In this document: piece after piece, positions 45,588 through 54,682 of the stretch
Layout of the letters: each line of letters starts with the position of its first letter
Numbering within the stretch: position 1 is the stretch's first letter
Assembly (NCBI RefSeq): GCF_004217185.1
Contig: NZ_SHKL01000001.1
Location: 2,254,001-2,318,000 of the forward strand
Source: Pseudonocardia sediminis
GTDB lineage: Bacteria; Actinomycetota; Actinomycetes; Mycobacteriales; Pseudonocardiaceae
Length of the DNA stretch: 64,000 bases
Direction: 5' to 3'
The notes under the pieces: generated by a model
What the model saw: only the letters and a program-made list of their open reading frames with translations
Told to the model about the DNA's origin: nothing
The model's database searches: none
Position numbers and translations under genes: made by a program

Positions 45588-46046
45588 TCAGGGCCCGATC
45601 TCGACCGACGTACCGGGGGTGATCCCGGCCGGTCGGCGGACCCCCGCGGTGCCGGGAGGCGCCGGCGGTGCGGTGCCCTCCGGGTCGGCGGGGTCGTCCG
45701 ACTCCTGGCCGGGAACCTCGACGTCGGAGACGGTGATGTCCACCGGTGCCCCGCCGCAGAGTGCCGAGACGGTCGTCCTCAGCGTCGCGACGACGCCGGG
45801 GATCGGACGGTCCAGCCGGAGGACGACGGCGAGCTCGACCGGTTCGCCCGGCCGCCCGACGTGCACTCCGACCAGTCGCCGACCGGGCAGGAAGGTGGCC
45901 ACCGCACCGAACGCGCCGCCGTCGAGCCTGGCCACCGCCGGGTGCGCGGTGACCGCGTCCGCGACGAGCTGCGCGAGCTCGGCCGGGTCCGCGGCCGGTG
46001 CGACCGGGGGAGTGGGCGTGACGGTCACCGTGTTCGGTCCGGTCAC
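45588..46046 (-). CDS. Asp23-cluster protein of unknown function
   Basis: The 152-residue protein has an Asp23-like pattern in the first half (LAQLVADAVTAHPAVARLDG, then VGVHVGRPGEPVELAVVLRLDRPIPGVVATLRTTV). The second half is acidic and proline-rich (ESDDPADPEGTAPPAPPG). It probably acts with the Asp23 protein encoded upstream, whose stop it overlaps by four bases. It is not a recognised family of its own. Confidence 0.75.
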   Translation of the reverse strand: MTGPNTVTVTPTPPVAPAADPAELAQLVADAVTAHPAVARLDGGAFGAVATFLPGRRLVGVHVGRPGEPVELAVVLRLDRPIPGVVATLRTTVSALCGGAPVDITVSDVEVPGQESDDPADPEGTAPPAPPGTAGVRRPAGITPGTSVEIGP

Positions 46047-46528
46047 TCGACGCGGGCCGTGGAGGCGGGCGCCGGGGTCTCCTGGGCGTCGTCGTCGTCC
46101 TCGGCGAAGTGGATGTCGTTCACCGAGATGTTGACCTCGATGACCTCGAGACCGGTCATCCGCTCGACGGCGCCGATCACGTTGCGACGGACCGCGCGGG
46201 CCAGCTCGACGATCGAGGCGCCGTACTCGACGACCACGTCGAGGTCGATCGCGGCCTGCTTCTCGCCGACCTCGACCTGCACGCCCGCGACGCTGGACGC
46301 GCCGGTCGAGCTGCCGCCGGGGATGCGCTCACGGATGGCGCCGAACGCGCGCGAGGCGCCGCTGCCCATGGAGTAGACGCCGGAGACCTCACGCGCGGCG
46401 ATGCCGCTGATCTTCTGGACGACCGAGGCGGCGATGCTGGTCTTGCCCTGGGTGGTGTCGTCGCCGAGGCGGGCCGGGGAGGCCCCGCCCGAGGTCGCCG
46501 GGGTGGTGCTGGAGGTGCTGGAGGTCAT
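46043..46528 (-). CDS. Asp23/Gls24 family envelope stress response protein
   Basis: The 161-residue product has a Ser/Thr-rich N-terminus and the full Asp23 domain: TSIAASVVQKISGIAAREV, VGEKQAAIDLDVVVEYGASI and RNVIGAVERMTGLEVIEVNI, with NDIHFAEDDDD at the end. It is the first gene of the cluster. AAGGAGAAGGAG directly precedes the ATG at 46528, one of the strongest ribosome sites in the window, so it should be the major product. The frame stays open upstream to a GTG at 46606 that overlaps the reductase stop, a possible longer form. Confidence 0.92.
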   Translation of the reverse strand: MTSSTSSTTPATSGGASPARLGDDTTQGKTSIAASVVQKISGIAAREVSGVYSMGSGASRAFGAIRERIPGGSSTGASSVAGVQVEVGEKQAAIDLDVVVEYGASIVELARAVRRNVIGAVERMTGLEVIEVNISVNDIHFAEDDDDAQETPAPASTARVE

Positions 46529-46602
46529 GTCCCGCTCCTTCTCCTTCGTATTCGGGGCGTACAGGGGTGTGATGCCCGATGCGGCGGTTTCCTCACGCAT
46601 GT

Positions 46603-47391
46603 TCACCCGTTCGGAGGCTCGACGCCCGATCTGTCACTCCGACGGGTGTATCGCAGCAGGAGTGAGCCCTTCTCCTCGAGTGCTCCGACGAGGTCCATCG
46701 CCCGCGGAGGGCCCGGATCGGAGACGGCCGTGCGCCCGGCCCGTCCGGCCGCGAGCAGCGGGCTCAGCGTCAGGCAGAGCTCGTCCAGGACGTCCGCGGC
46801 GACCAGCGCGCCGAGCAGGGTCGGCCCGCCCTCGCAGAGCACCCGGCGCAGCCCCCGGCGTCCGAGCTCGGCGAGCAGGGTCTCCGGACGCAGGTCGGCC
46901 AGGACCGCGACGTCGGCCCCGGCCCTGGTCAGGGCGCTGCGCCGGTCGGGCGACGCGCCGGCGGTGGTGATCACGATCGGAGCAGTGCGGGTGTCGGTGA
47001 ACAGCCGTGCGCCGGGGTCGAGGTCCGCGGACCCGGTGACGACGGCGACCGGCGGCGGACCGTCACCCCCGCTTCGGTCGGACCGGCCCCGGCGGGCACC
47101 CCGGTAGTCCTCGGCGCGGGCGGTCCCGGCCCCGACCAGGATCACGTCGGCGCGCCGGCGCAGCAGGCCGAACACGCGACGGTCACCGGTCGAGGCGAGC
47201 CCGTCGGAGACACCGTCGACCTCCACCGCCCCGTCCAGCGAGCTCACCATGTTCGCGCGGACCCACGGCCGCTCCCGCGTGTCCGCCGGGGACGGGTCGG
47301 GGTACCGGGCGACGAGCCAGGCGTCGGACCCGTCGTCGGGTGTCGACGGGCCGGTCCGGGGGGTGGGGGTCAGGTCGCGCACACCGCGCAT
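46603..47391 (-). CDS. Pyrimidine reductase family protein (RibD C-terminal type)
   Basis: The 262-residue dihydrofolate-reductase-fold protein contains RANMVSSLDGAVEVDG, RRADVILVGAGTARAEDY, VLCEGGPTLLGALVAADVLDELCLTLSP and a C-terminal LLRYTRR. It matches the stand-alone reductases of riboflavin biosynthesis and their F420- or NADPH-dependent relatives in actinobacteria. No other riboflavin gene lies nearby, so a different substrate is possible. The ATG at 47391 gives MRGVRDLTPTPRTG. It may be co-transcribed with the Asp23 cluster behind it. Confidence 0.88.
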   Translation of the reverse strand: MRGVRDLTPTPRTGPSTPDDGSDAWLVARYPDPSPADTRERPWVRANMVSSLDGAVEVDGVSDGLASTGDRRVFGLLRRRADVILVGAGTARAEDYRGARRGRSDRSGGDGPPPVAVVTGSADLDPGARLFTDTRTAPIVITTAGASPDRRSALTRAGADVAVLADLRPETLLAELGRRGLRRVLCEGGPTLLGALVAADVLDELCLTLSPLLAAGRAGRTAVSDPGPPRAMDLVGALEEKGSLLLRYTRRSDRSGVEPPNG

Positions 47392-47454
47392 CCCAGCACG
47401 CCGCCCGGGTGCCGGCGGCGCGGAGTCGATCGGGGAGGACCGGGTGGTGTTCCG

Positions 47455-47473
47455 ACAGGGTTGCCTCACTTAT
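47455..47473 (+). promoter_or_regulatory. Candidate iron-regulator (IdeR/DtxR) box
   Basis: ACAGGGTTGCCTCACTTAT agrees at most core positions with the actinobacterial iron box (AGGTTAGCCTCACCTAA type; 13 of 17 by eye). An overlapping dyad CCTCAC-N5-GTGAGG runs from 47464 to 47480. It lies about 65-80 bases upstream of the FecCD-type operon, the expected place for an iron repressor. Confidence 0.4.
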
Positions 47474-47536
47474 GGTGAGGTCTGGGAGACCACGACCGAG
47501 GGAGACGCATGGGACCGGGCGCATGAGGACGGGCAC

Positions 47537-48607
47537 GTGACCGCGACGGCGGATCCGGCGTCCGGACCGGCGTCGACCGATGTACCCCCGTCGGGCCGTC
47601 CGCGCCCGACGATGCGGCGGCGACGGCTGGTCGGCCTGGCCGCGCTGTTCGCCTCGCTCGTCCTGGCCGTGCTGGCCAGCATCGCCATCGGTACCAAGGT
47701 GATCCCGTTCGGCGAGGTCTGGAGCGCGCTGTTCTCGCCCACCGGCACCGAGAACGACATCGTCGTCAACTCGCTGCGGATCCCGCGGACCGTGCTCGGC
47801 GTGCTCGTCGGGGCCGCGCTGGGTCTGGCCGGCGCGCTGGTGCAGGGCTTCACCCGGAACCCGCTGGGCGACCCGGGCCTGCTCGGGGTGAACGCCGGGG
47901 CCGCGTTCTTCGTCGTCGTCGGCATCTACATCTTCGGCGTGACCAGCCTGCTGGGCTACGTCTGGTTCGCCTTCGCCGGTGCGCTGGTGGCCAGCGTGGT
48001 CGTGTTCTCGCTCGGTGCCCGGGGCCGCGGCGGCGCCACCCCGGTGACGCTGGCGCTCTCCGGCGCCGCGGTCGCCTTCCTGCTCGGCGCGCTGACGTCG
48101 TCGATCATCCTGATCGACTCCGCGACGCTGGACGCCTACCGGTTCTGGAACGTCGGGTCGCTGGCCGGGCGCGACGCCGCGGTGGCCGGGCAGGTCGTCT
48201 GGTTCATCGTGGTCGGCGCCCTGCTCGCGTTGTTCAGCGCCCCGGCGCTCAACGCCCTGTCCCTCGGTGAGGACGTCGCCGCGTCGCTCGGACACTCGGT
48301 GCGCCGGACCCGGACGGTCGGCATCCTGGCGATCACCCTGCTCGCCGGCGCGGCCACCGCCGCCTGCGGGCCGATCGTCTTCCTCGGCCTGATCGTGCCG
48401 CACGTGGTGCGTGCGTTCACCGGGCCCGACTACCGCTGGCTGCTGCCCGCCTCGGCGCTGTCCGGGGCCGTCCTGCTGCTGGGGGCCGACGTGATCGGCC
48501 GAGTCGTGGCCCGCCCCGGTGAGCTGCAGGTCGGCATCGTGGTCGCCCTGATCGGGGCGCCGTTCTTCATCGCACTGATCCGCCGGAAGAAGCTGGCCCA
48601 GGTATGA
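47537..48607 (+). CDS. FecCD-family iron-siderophore ABC permease 1
   Basis: The 356-residue permease of the BtuC/FecCD family (PF01032) has about nine to ten helices. [39 protein letters not shown] is the classical signature, and [21 protein letters not shown] is the coupling region. The GTG at 47537 has GAGGA nine bases upstream. A five-codon ORF (MGPGA) with its own GAGGGAG precedes it at 47509. It overlaps the second permease (ATGA). The substrate is probably a ferric siderophore, by family and context. Confidence 0.92.
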   Translation: MTATADPASGPASTDVPPSGRPRPTMRRRRLVGLAALFASLVLAVLASIAIGTKVIPFGEVWSALFSPTGTENDIVVNSLRIPRTVLGVLVGAALGLAGALVQGFTRNPLGDPGLLGVNAGAAFFVVVGIYIFGVTSLLGYVWFAFAGALVASVVVFSLGARGRGGATPVTLALSGAAVAFLLGALTSSIILIDSATLDAYRFWNVGSLAGRDAAVAGQVVWFIVVGALLALFSAPALNALSLGEDVAASLGHSVRRTRTVGILAITLLAGAATAACGPIVFLGLIVPHVVRAFTGPDYRWLLPASALSGAVLLLGADVIGRVVARPGELQVGIVVALIGAPFFIALIRRKKLAQV

Positions 48608-49707
48608 CGACGACCGAAGACCGTCCGACGACGGCGGCCGCACCGCTCGTCCCCGGACGGGTCCCGTGGCGGTTCCGCGTCTTCTCCGGTGTCCGCCGCC
48701 CGCGGACCCTGCTCGTGCTGCTGGCCTGCGCGGCCGTGCTGCTGTTCGCCTCGGCGGTGAACCTGGGCCGCGGCGACTTCCCGATCGGGCTGGGCGACGT
48801 GCTCGCGACCCTGTTCGGAGCCGGCGACCCGTCGCAGCAGTTCATCGTCCTGGAGCTGCGGCTGCCCCGGTCCCTGACCGGGGCGCTGGTCGGCGGCGCG
48901 CTGGCCGTGTCCGGCGCGATCCTGCAGTCGATCGCCCGCAACCCGCTGGCCAGCCCCGACATCATCGGCATCTCGTGGGGCGCGAGCGCCGCGGCCGTGT
49001 TCGTGATCGTGCTCGGCGGCGGCGTCAGCGCCGTCGGCGGCAGCTTCGCCGCGGTCGGCCTCCCGATCGCGGCCCTGGCCGGCGGGCTCGTCAGCGCCAC
49101 CGCGATCTACGCGCTGGCCTGGCGCCGCGGCGTCCAGGGCTACCGGCTCGTGCTGGTCGGGATCGGGATCAACGCGGTCCTCGTCGCGGCCGTGAACTGG
49201 CTGCTGACCGTCGCGCAGATCTACCAGGCCGCCCAGGCCCAGGTCTGGCTCAACGGCAGCCTCAACGCCCGGAGCTGGGACGACGTCATCCCGGTCTCGA
49301 TCGCGCTGGTCGTCCTGGTGCCGCTGGCGATGATCCTGGCGTTCGTCCTCGGCGGTCTGCAGTACGGCGACGACACCGCCCGCGGCCTGGGGATCCGGGT
49401 CAACGGCGCGCGGACCGCGCTGCTGCTGGTCTCGGTCGGACTGGCGTCGGTGGCCACCGCCGCGGCCGGGCCGATCGCCTTCGTCGCGCTGGTCAGCCCG
49501 CAGCTCGCCCAGCGCCTGTGCCGGACGCCGTCGCCGCCGCTCGGGGTGTCGCTGGTCCTCGGGGCCGCACTCGTCGTGGTCTCGGACGTGATCGCCCGGA
49601 CCGCGTTCGGCGGCACCGAGCTGCCGGTCGGCATCGTCACGGCCGTCCTCGGGGCCCCCTACCTGATGTTCCTGCTCGCACGTCACCGCCGGGAGGCACG
49701 TTCATGA
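48604..49707 (+). CDS. FecCD-family iron-siderophore ABC permease 2
   Basis: The 367-residue second FecCD permease has [39 protein letters not shown] and [21 protein letters not shown]. With permease 1 it forms the membrane heterodimer. Both ends of the gene overlap its neighbours by four bases (ATGA), so the three proteins are made in fixed ratio. No periplasmic-type binding protein gene accompanies the operon. Confidence 0.93.
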   Translation: MTTTEDRPTTAAAPLVPGRVPWRFRVFSGVRRPRTLLVLLACAAVLLFASAVNLGRGDFPIGLGDVLATLFGAGDPSQQFIVLELRLPRSLTGALVGGALAVSGAILQSIARNPLASPDIIGISWGASAAAVFVIVLGGGVSAVGGSFAAVGLPIAALAGGLVSATAIYALAWRRGVQGYRLVLVGIGINAVLVAAVNWLLTVAQIYQAAQAQVWLNGSLNARSWDDVIPVSIALVVLVPLAMILAFVLGGLQYGDDTARGLGIRVNGARTALLLVSVGLASVATAAAGPIAFVALVSPQLAQRLCRTPSPPLGVSLVLGAALVVVSDVIARTAFGGTELPVGIVTAVLGAPYLMFLLARHRREARS

Positions 49708-50552
49708 CCCTCCAGAGCGCCCAGGGCGCCGACCTGCTGACCGGCTCCGCGCACGCGGCACCGGTCCGGCTGCGTGCCGAGGACGTCCGGCTCGGCTACG
49801 GCGACCACGTCGTCGTCGACGGGCTGGACTTCGACGTCCTGCCCGGCACGGTGACCGCGGTGATCGGCCCGAACGGCTGCGGCAAGTCGACCCTGCTGCG
49901 CGCGCTGGGCCGCCTGCTCTCGCCGCTCTCGGGCCAGGTCCTGCTCGACGGCAAGCGGATCGACAAGACCCCGACCCGCGAGGTCGCGAAGGTGCTGGGG
50001 ATCCTGCCGCAGTCCCCGCTCGCGCCGGAGGGACTGACCGTCGGCGACCTGGTCTCGCGCGGGCGTCACCCGCACCAGGCCTGGTACCGGCAGTGGTCCT
50101 CCGACGACGAGGAGGCCGTGGCGGAGGCCCTGGACTGGACCGGGATCGGCGACCTCGCCGACCGCCCGGTCGACGAGCTCTCCGGCGGGCAGCGCCAGCG
50201 CGCGTGGATCTCGATGGCGCTGGCCCAGGGCACCGACCTGCTGTTGCTCGACGAGCCGACCACGTTCCTCGACCTGGCCCACCAGGTCGACGTCCTCGAG
50301 CTCGTCCGGCGGCTGCACACCGAGGCCGGGCGGACCGTGGTGATGGTGCTGCACGACCTGAACCTGGCCGCGCGCTACGCCGACCACCTCGTCGCCATGC
50401 GCGACGGGAGGATCGTCGCCGCGGGCGACCCGTCGGACGTGATCACCGCGCCGATGCTGGCCGACGTGTTCGGCCTGCGCGCCCACGTCATCCCGGACCC
50501 GGTCACCGGCACCCCGATGGTCGTCCCGATCGGCGGCCGCGCGGCGGGGTAG
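49704..50552 (+). CDS. FecE-family iron-siderophore ABC ATPase
   Basis: The 282-residue ATPase has Walker [17 protein letters not shown]-loop [14 protein letters not shown], signature [17 protein letters not shown], Walker [13 protein letters not shown] and H-loop [27 protein letters not shown] is typical of siderophore/heme/cobalamin importers. It completes the importer. The last codons and the TAG stop are duplicated 14 bases further on. Confidence 0.94.
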   Translation: MTLQSAQGADLLTGSAHAAPVRLRAEDVRLGYGDHVVVDGLDFDVLPGTVTAVIGPNGCGKSTLLRALGRLLSPLSGQVLLDGKRIDKTPTREVAKVLGILPQSPLAPEGLTVGDLVSRGRHPHQAWYRQWSSDDEEAVAEALDWTGIGDLADRPVDELSGGQRQRAWISMALAQGTDLLLLDEPTTFLDLAHQVDVLELVRRLHTEAGRTVVMVLHDLNLAARYADHLVAMRDGRIVAAGDPSDVITAPMLADVFGLRAHVIPDPVTGTPMVVPIGGRAAG

Positions 50553-50575
50553 CAGCGGCGGGGTAGAACTACCCC
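50541..50575. repeat. 14-bp tandem copy of a stop codon, running into an inverted repeat
   Basis: gcggcggggtagca (50541-50554, with the ATPase TAG) is followed by gcggcggggtagaa (50555-50568). The second copy forms the left arm of the inverted repeat GGGGTAG-aa-CTACCCC (50560-50575), which ends one base before the GTG of the next gene at 50577. It may hide that start codon's ribosome site. Confidence 0.85.
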
Positions 50576-50576
50576 C

Positions 50577-51764
50577 GTGGACCACCTCGCGACCCGGGCC
50601 GTGCACGCCGGCAACGACATCGACCCCGGCACCGGCGCGATCCGGCGTCCTCTGGTCACGGCCAACTCCTACGCGCTGCCCGAGGACCCCTCGGAGCTGG
50701 ACTGGTCGGGCACCGGCACCGCGCTCTACACCCGCAACGGAGGGTCCAACCAGCGCTGGCTGGAGCGCAAGCTCGTCGCCCTGGAGGACCCCGCCGGCAC
50801 CGACACCGCGGCGGTGGCGCTCGCCTCCGGTGTGGCGGCGCTGCACGCGGTGTTCTTCACGTTCCTGCGCTCCGGCGACCACGTCGTCTCCTCCGACGTC
50901 ACCTACGTCGCCACCCACCGGCTGCTGACCGAGCTCCTTCCGGACCGCTACGGCATCACGGCCACCCTCGTCGACTCCTCCGACCCCGGGGCCGTGCGGG
51001 CCGCGATCCGCCCGGAGACCCGGCTCGTGCACGTCGAGACCCCGGCGAACCCGACCACCCGGATCACCGACGTCGCCGCCGTCGCCGCGATCGCCCGGGA
51101 GGCCGGGGCCCTGTGCTCGGTGGACGCCACGTTCGCCACACCGGTCCTGCAACGGCCGCTGGAGCTGGGGGCGGACCTGGTGGTGCACTCGCTGACCAAG
51201 TACGTCAACGGCCACGGCGACGCGATGGGCGGCGCCGTGCTCGGGCGCACCGGGCTCGTCGAGCGGATCCGCGCGGACGCGATGGTCGACGTCGGCGGCG
51301 TGATCAGCCCGTTCAACGCCTGGCTGATCATGCGCGGCGCGGTGACGCTGCCGATGCGGATGCGCGCCCACTGCGGAGGCGCCCAGGTCGTGGCCGAGTT
51401 CCTGGAGTCCGACCCTCGGATCGCCTACGTCGCCTACCCGGGTCTGGCCTCGCACCCGCAGCACGAGCTGGCCGCCCGGACGCTCGACGGCGGTTTCGGC
51501 GGCATGCTGGCGTTCGCCCTGGACGGGGACACCGACCTGCAGAACCGCTTCGTCGCCGCGCTGCGGATCGTCGTCTCGGCGGTGTCGCTGGGCCACGACG
51601 AGACGCTGATCGTGCACGTCGCGGCGGGGGAGAAGGGCCGGGCGGCGCACTTCCCGGAGCCGTTCCGCCGCTACGGGCACCTGCGCCTGTCGGTCGGCCT
51701 GGAGGACCCGCGCGACCTCGTCACCGACCTGTCACAGGCGCTGGACGCGGTGCTCCCGCGCTAG
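50577..51764 (+). CDS. Transsulfuration-family PLP enzyme (cystathionine gamma-lyase/synthase-like)
   Basis: The 395-residue enzyme belongs to PF01053. HLATRAVHAGND at the start, YTRNGGSNQRWLERKL for phosphate binding, and the PLP lysine in LVVHSLTKYVNGHGDAMGG at about residue 210 are visible. The length fits cystathionine gamma-synthase/lyase or methionine gamma-lyase rather than MetY, and the exact reaction cannot be assigned. It lies 24 bases after the iron importer operon, separated by a small hairpin. The link between iron import and sulfur amino-acid chemistry is only positional. Confidence 0.9.
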   Translation: MDHLATRAVHAGNDIDPGTGAIRRPLVTANSYALPEDPSELDWSGTGTALYTRNGGSNQRWLERKLVALEDPAGTDTAAVALASGVAALHAVFFTFLRSGDHVVSSDVTYVATHRLLTELLPDRYGITATLVDSSDPGAVRAAIRPETRLVHVETPANPTTRITDVAAVAAIAREAGALCSVDATFATPVLQRPLELGADLVVHSLTKYVNGHGDAMGGAVLGRTGLVERIRADAMVDVGGVISPFNAWLIMRGAVTLPMRMRAHCGGAQVVAEFLESDPRIAYVAYPGLASHPQHELAARTLDGGFGGMLAFALDGDTDLQNRFVAALRIVVSAVSLGHDETLIVHVAAGEKGRAAHFPEPFRRYGHLRLSVGLEDPRDLVTDLSQALDAVLPR

Positions 51765-51767
51765 GAC

Positions 51768-52760
51768 TCAGCTCACCAGCGGGTGGATCAGCCAGAACGC
51801 GCACGCGGCGCTCAGCGCGGCCGCCGGGATGGTCAGCACCCAGGCCACCGCGATGTTGCCGGCCACACCCCAGCGCACCGCACTCAGACGCTTCGTCGCG
51901 CCCACCCCGAGGATCGACGACGTGATCGTCTGGGTCGTCGAGATCGGCGCCGCGAACACGAACGCCGAGGTGTAGAGCACCGCCGACGCCGTCGCCTCGG
52001 CGGCGAACCCGCGCGGCGGGTCGAGGTCGATCATGCGACGGCCGAGCGTGCGCATGATCCGCCAGCCGCCGGCGTAGGTACCCGCCGACAGCGCACCGGC
52101 GGAGATCAGCACGACCCACCACGGGACGTCGAAGCCCTGGTGGAAGCCACCCACGACGAGCGCGAGCACGATCACGCCCATCGTCTTCTGGGCGTCCTGC
52201 AGCCCGTGGCCGAGCGCCATCGCCGCGGCCGAGACGGTCTGGGCGTGCCGGAACCCGCGGGTCAGCTTCGACGGGCGGCCGCGCCGGAAGATCCACAGGA
52301 TGGCGATCATCAGCAGGCCGGCCAGCACGAACCCGACGATCGGGGAGACGACCATCGGGATGATCACCTTCTCCAGCACGCCGGACCACTGCACCCCGCC
52401 GGACGAGGCGAGCGCGGCCCCGACCAGTCCGCCGATCAGCGCGTGCGACGACGACGACGGCAGCCCGAACCACCAGGTGACCAGGTTCCAGACGATCGCC
52501 CCGATCAGCGCGGAGAGCACCACCATCAGCCCGGAGATGCCCTGCGGCGCGTCGATGATGCCGCTGCCGACGGTCGAGGCCACCTCGGTGCCCAGGAACG
52601 CGCCGAGCAGGTTCATCAGCGCGGCCATCGCCAGCGCGACCCGCGGGGTGAGCGCGCGGGTGGCCACCGAGGTCGCGATCGCGTTCGCGGCGTCGTGGAA
52701 GCCGTTGGTGTAGTCGAAGCCCAGGGCCACGAGGATCACCAGGACGACGGCGATCTCCAC
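51768..52760 (-). CDS. pit: PiT-family inorganic phosphate transporter
   Basis: The 330-residue membrane transporter (PF01384) has the two inverted PiT motifs: FDYTNGFHDAANAIATSVATRAL near residue 15, and ALGHGLQDAQKTMGVI near 183 as the divergent second one. WWFGLPSSSSHALIGGLVGAA is also highly characteristic. It imports metal-phosphate coupled to protons. The GTG at 52760 directly follows the TGA of the DUF47 gene, with AGGA in the DUF47 3' end as ribosome site, so the two are strictly coupled. Confidence 0.94.
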   Translation of the reverse strand: MEIAVVLVILVALGFDYTNGFHDAANAIATSVATRALTPRVALAMAALMNLLGAFLGTEVASTVGSGIIDAPQGISGLMVVLSALIGAIVWNLVTWWFGLPSSSSHALIGGLVGAALASSGGVQWSGVLEKVIIPMVVSPIVGFVLAGLLMIAILWIFRRGRPSKLTRGFRHAQTVSAAAMALGHGLQDAQKTMGVIVLALVVGGFHQGFDVPWWVVLISAGALSAGTYAGGWRIMRTLGRRMIDLDPPRGFAAEATASAVLYTSAFVFAAPISTTQTITSSILGVGATKRLSAVRWGVAGNIAVAWVLTIPAAALSAACAFWLIHPLVS

Positions 52761-53399
52761 TCAGGCTTCCTTGACCGCGATCGACTCGACGGTGTTGGCC
52801 ACCGTCTCGAACGCGTCCGCCGCCTCCTCGAGGGTGTCGACGACCTCCTTGAGCTTGATCGCCTCCAGCACCGCCGCCGGGTCGGTGATCGGCTCGGCGG
52901 GGGAGAGGATCCCGGCGAGCACCCGGTGGTAGATCTCGTCGGCCTCGTTCTCCAGGGAGTTGACGTCGATCCAGTACTCCTGGAGCTGGGCCATCTTCTC
53001 CAGCCCCGGCATCGCGAGCACGGTCCGTGCGGCGGCCCGCTGCAGGACGTCGACCTGCGCGTCGACGCCCGGGGGCAGCGGTCCGAGCCGGTAGAGCACG
53101 ATCCGGTCGGCCGCCTCCTCGATCGCGTCGCAGACGTCGTCGAGGGAGGAGGCCAGCCGGTAGATGTCCTCCCGGTCGAACGGGGTCACGAACACCTTGT
53201 TGAGCTTGACCATGATCTCGTGGGTCAGCTCGTCGCCGGCGTTCTCGGCGTCCTTGACCCGCCTCGCGATCTCCGGGCGGGCCCCCGGCTCGGCCGCGAC
53301 GAGCTTCGCGAGCTCGTCCGCGGCGACGACGATGTTCTCCGCCGCACGGGTGAACAGCGGGTAGAACCCGCGTTCATGTGGCGTCAACCGGAAGGCCAT
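52761..53399 (-). CDS. DUF47 family PhoU-like protein
   Basis: The 212-residue helical protein (PF01865) is related to PhoU. FYPLFTRAAENIVVAADEL and FDREDIYRLASSLDDVCDAIEEAADRI contain the metal-binding E/DxxxD patterns. DUF47 proteins regulate the adjacent PiT transporter, as the gene order here implies. The ATG at 53399 (MAFRLTPHERGF) is the normal family start; an ATG five codons upstream is also in frame. Confidence 0.93.
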   Translation of the reverse strand: MAFRLTPHERGFYPLFTRAAENIVVAADELAKLVAAEPGARPEIARRVKDAENAGDELTHEIMVKLNKVFVTPFDREDIYRLASSLDDVCDAIEEAADRIVLYRLGPLPPGVDAQVDVLQRAAARTVLAMPGLEKMAQLQEYWIDVNSLENEADEIYHRVLAGILSPAEPITDPAAVLEAIKLKEVVDTLEEAADAFETVANTVESIAVKEA

Positions 53400-53441
53400 G
53401 CGCCGTTCGTACACGGTGGGTGATCCACCGCGGTGGCCGGG

Positions 53442-54584
53442 TCAGCCGATCAACGACCGCCCGATGATCTCCTTCATGATCTCGTTGGTGCCGCCGTAGA
53501 TGGCCTGCACCCGCGAGTCCACGAACGCCTTGGCGATCGGGTACTCCAGCATGTAGCCGTAGCCGCCGTGCAGCTGCACGCAACGGTCGACGACGCGCTT
53601 GAGCAGGTCCGAGGTCCACCACTTGGCCTTGGCGGCGTCGGGCACCGACAGCTCGCCCTCGACGTGCTCGCGGATGCACCGGTCCACGAACACCTGCGCG
53701 ATCGTGACCTCGGTGTCCATCTCGGCCAGCTCGAAGCGGGTGTTCTGGAAGTTCGACACCGGACGGCCGAACGCCTTGCGGTCCTTGGTGTACTCCAGGG
53801 TCTGGTGCAGCGCGGTGGCCGCACCGGCCGCGGAGCCGACGGCGATCGACAGGCGCTCCTGGGCCAGGTTCTGCATCAGGTAGATGAAGCCCTGCCCCAG
53901 CTCGCCGAGCACGTTCGCGGCCGGCACCCGGACGTCGGTGAACGACAGCTCGGCGGTGTCCTGGGCCTTCATGCCGACCTTCTTCAGGCGGCGCCCGCGC
54001 TCGAAGCCCTCCATCCCGCTCTCGACGACGAGCAGCGAGAAGCCCTGGTGCTTGGCCTCGGGGTCGGTCTTGGCGACCACGATCACGAGGTCGGCCATGA
54101 TCCCGTTGGTGATGAAGGTCTTGGAGCCGTTGAGGATCCAGTCGTCACCGTCGCGGCGGGCGTTGGTGGCGATGCCCTGCAGGTCCGACCCGGTGCCGGG
54201 CTCGGTCATCGCGATCGCGGTGATGATCTCGCCGGAGCAGAAGCCGGGCAGCCAGCGCTTCTTCTGCTCGTCGGTGCCCAGGCGCAGGAGATAGGGCGCG
54301 ACGACGTCGTTCTGCAGCGGGAAGCCGATGCCGCTCGCGCCGGCCGAGGAGATCTCCTCGGTGAGGATCGCGTTGTAGCGGAAGTCGTCGACCCCGCCAC
54401 CGCCGTACTCCTCGGGCACGGCCATGCCCAGCAGCCCGGCCGCGCCGGCGGCCTTCCAGACCTCGCGGCTGACCTGACCGTCGGACTCCCACTGCTCGTG
54501 GAAGGGCATGACCTCCTTGGCCATGAACGTCCGGCACAGGTCACGGAACGCGTCGTGTTCGTCGGTGAAGATGTCGCGCTGCAT
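53442..54584 (-). CDS. Acyl-CoA dehydrogenase
   Basis: The 380-residue flavoprotein has the N, middle and C domains of the family: ITAIAMTEPGTGSDLQGIAT (FAD/substrate), WILNGSKTFITNG, KDRKAFGRPVSNFQ, QLHGGYGYMLEYPI and a C-terminal IYGGTNEIMKEIIGR. The place of the medium-chain enzyme's catalytic Glu is Gly here, as in long-chain-type enzymes. It introduces the alpha-beta double bond in acyl-CoA oxidation. The ATG at 54584 (MQRDIFTDEH) is preferred over one five codons upstream. It is divergent from the hydrolase gene. Confidence 0.94.
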   Translation of the reverse strand: MQRDIFTDEHDAFRDLCRTFMAKEVMPFHEQWESDGQVSREVWKAAGAAGLLGMAVPEEYGGGGVDDFRYNAILTEEISSAGASGIGFPLQNDVVAPYLLRLGTDEQKKRWLPGFCSGEIITAIAMTEPGTGSDLQGIATNARRDGDDWILNGSKTFITNGIMADLVIVVAKTDPEAKHQGFSLLVVESGMEGFERGRRLKKVGMKAQDTAELSFTDVRVPAANVLGELGQGFIYLMQNLAQERLSIAVGSAAGAATALHQTLEYTKDRKAFGRPVSNFQNTRFELAEMDTEVTIAQVFVDRCIREHVEGELSVPDAAKAKWWTSDLLKRVVDRCVQLHGGYGYMLEYPIAKAFVDSRVQAIYGGTNEIMKEIIGRSLIG

Positions 54585-54599
54585 GGAAAGCAGTGTCAC

Positions 54600-54613
54600 A
54601 TACCCATCGGTAA
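54600..54613. promoter_or_regulatory. Candidate TetR-type operator
   Basis: ATACC-CATC-GGTAA is a near-perfect dyad in the 98-bp divergent region between the acyl-CoA dehydrogenase (start 54584) and the hydrolase (start 54683). It resembles TTACCNNNNGGTAA-like boxes of fatty-acid regulators. No regulator gene lies next to it. Confidence 0.3.
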
Positions 54614-54682
54614 CTTCAGCCGGTCCCGCGGGCCGTCGATGACCCGCCCGGGCCTATAGGGTGCCCGCATGGGGCGGGGCGC

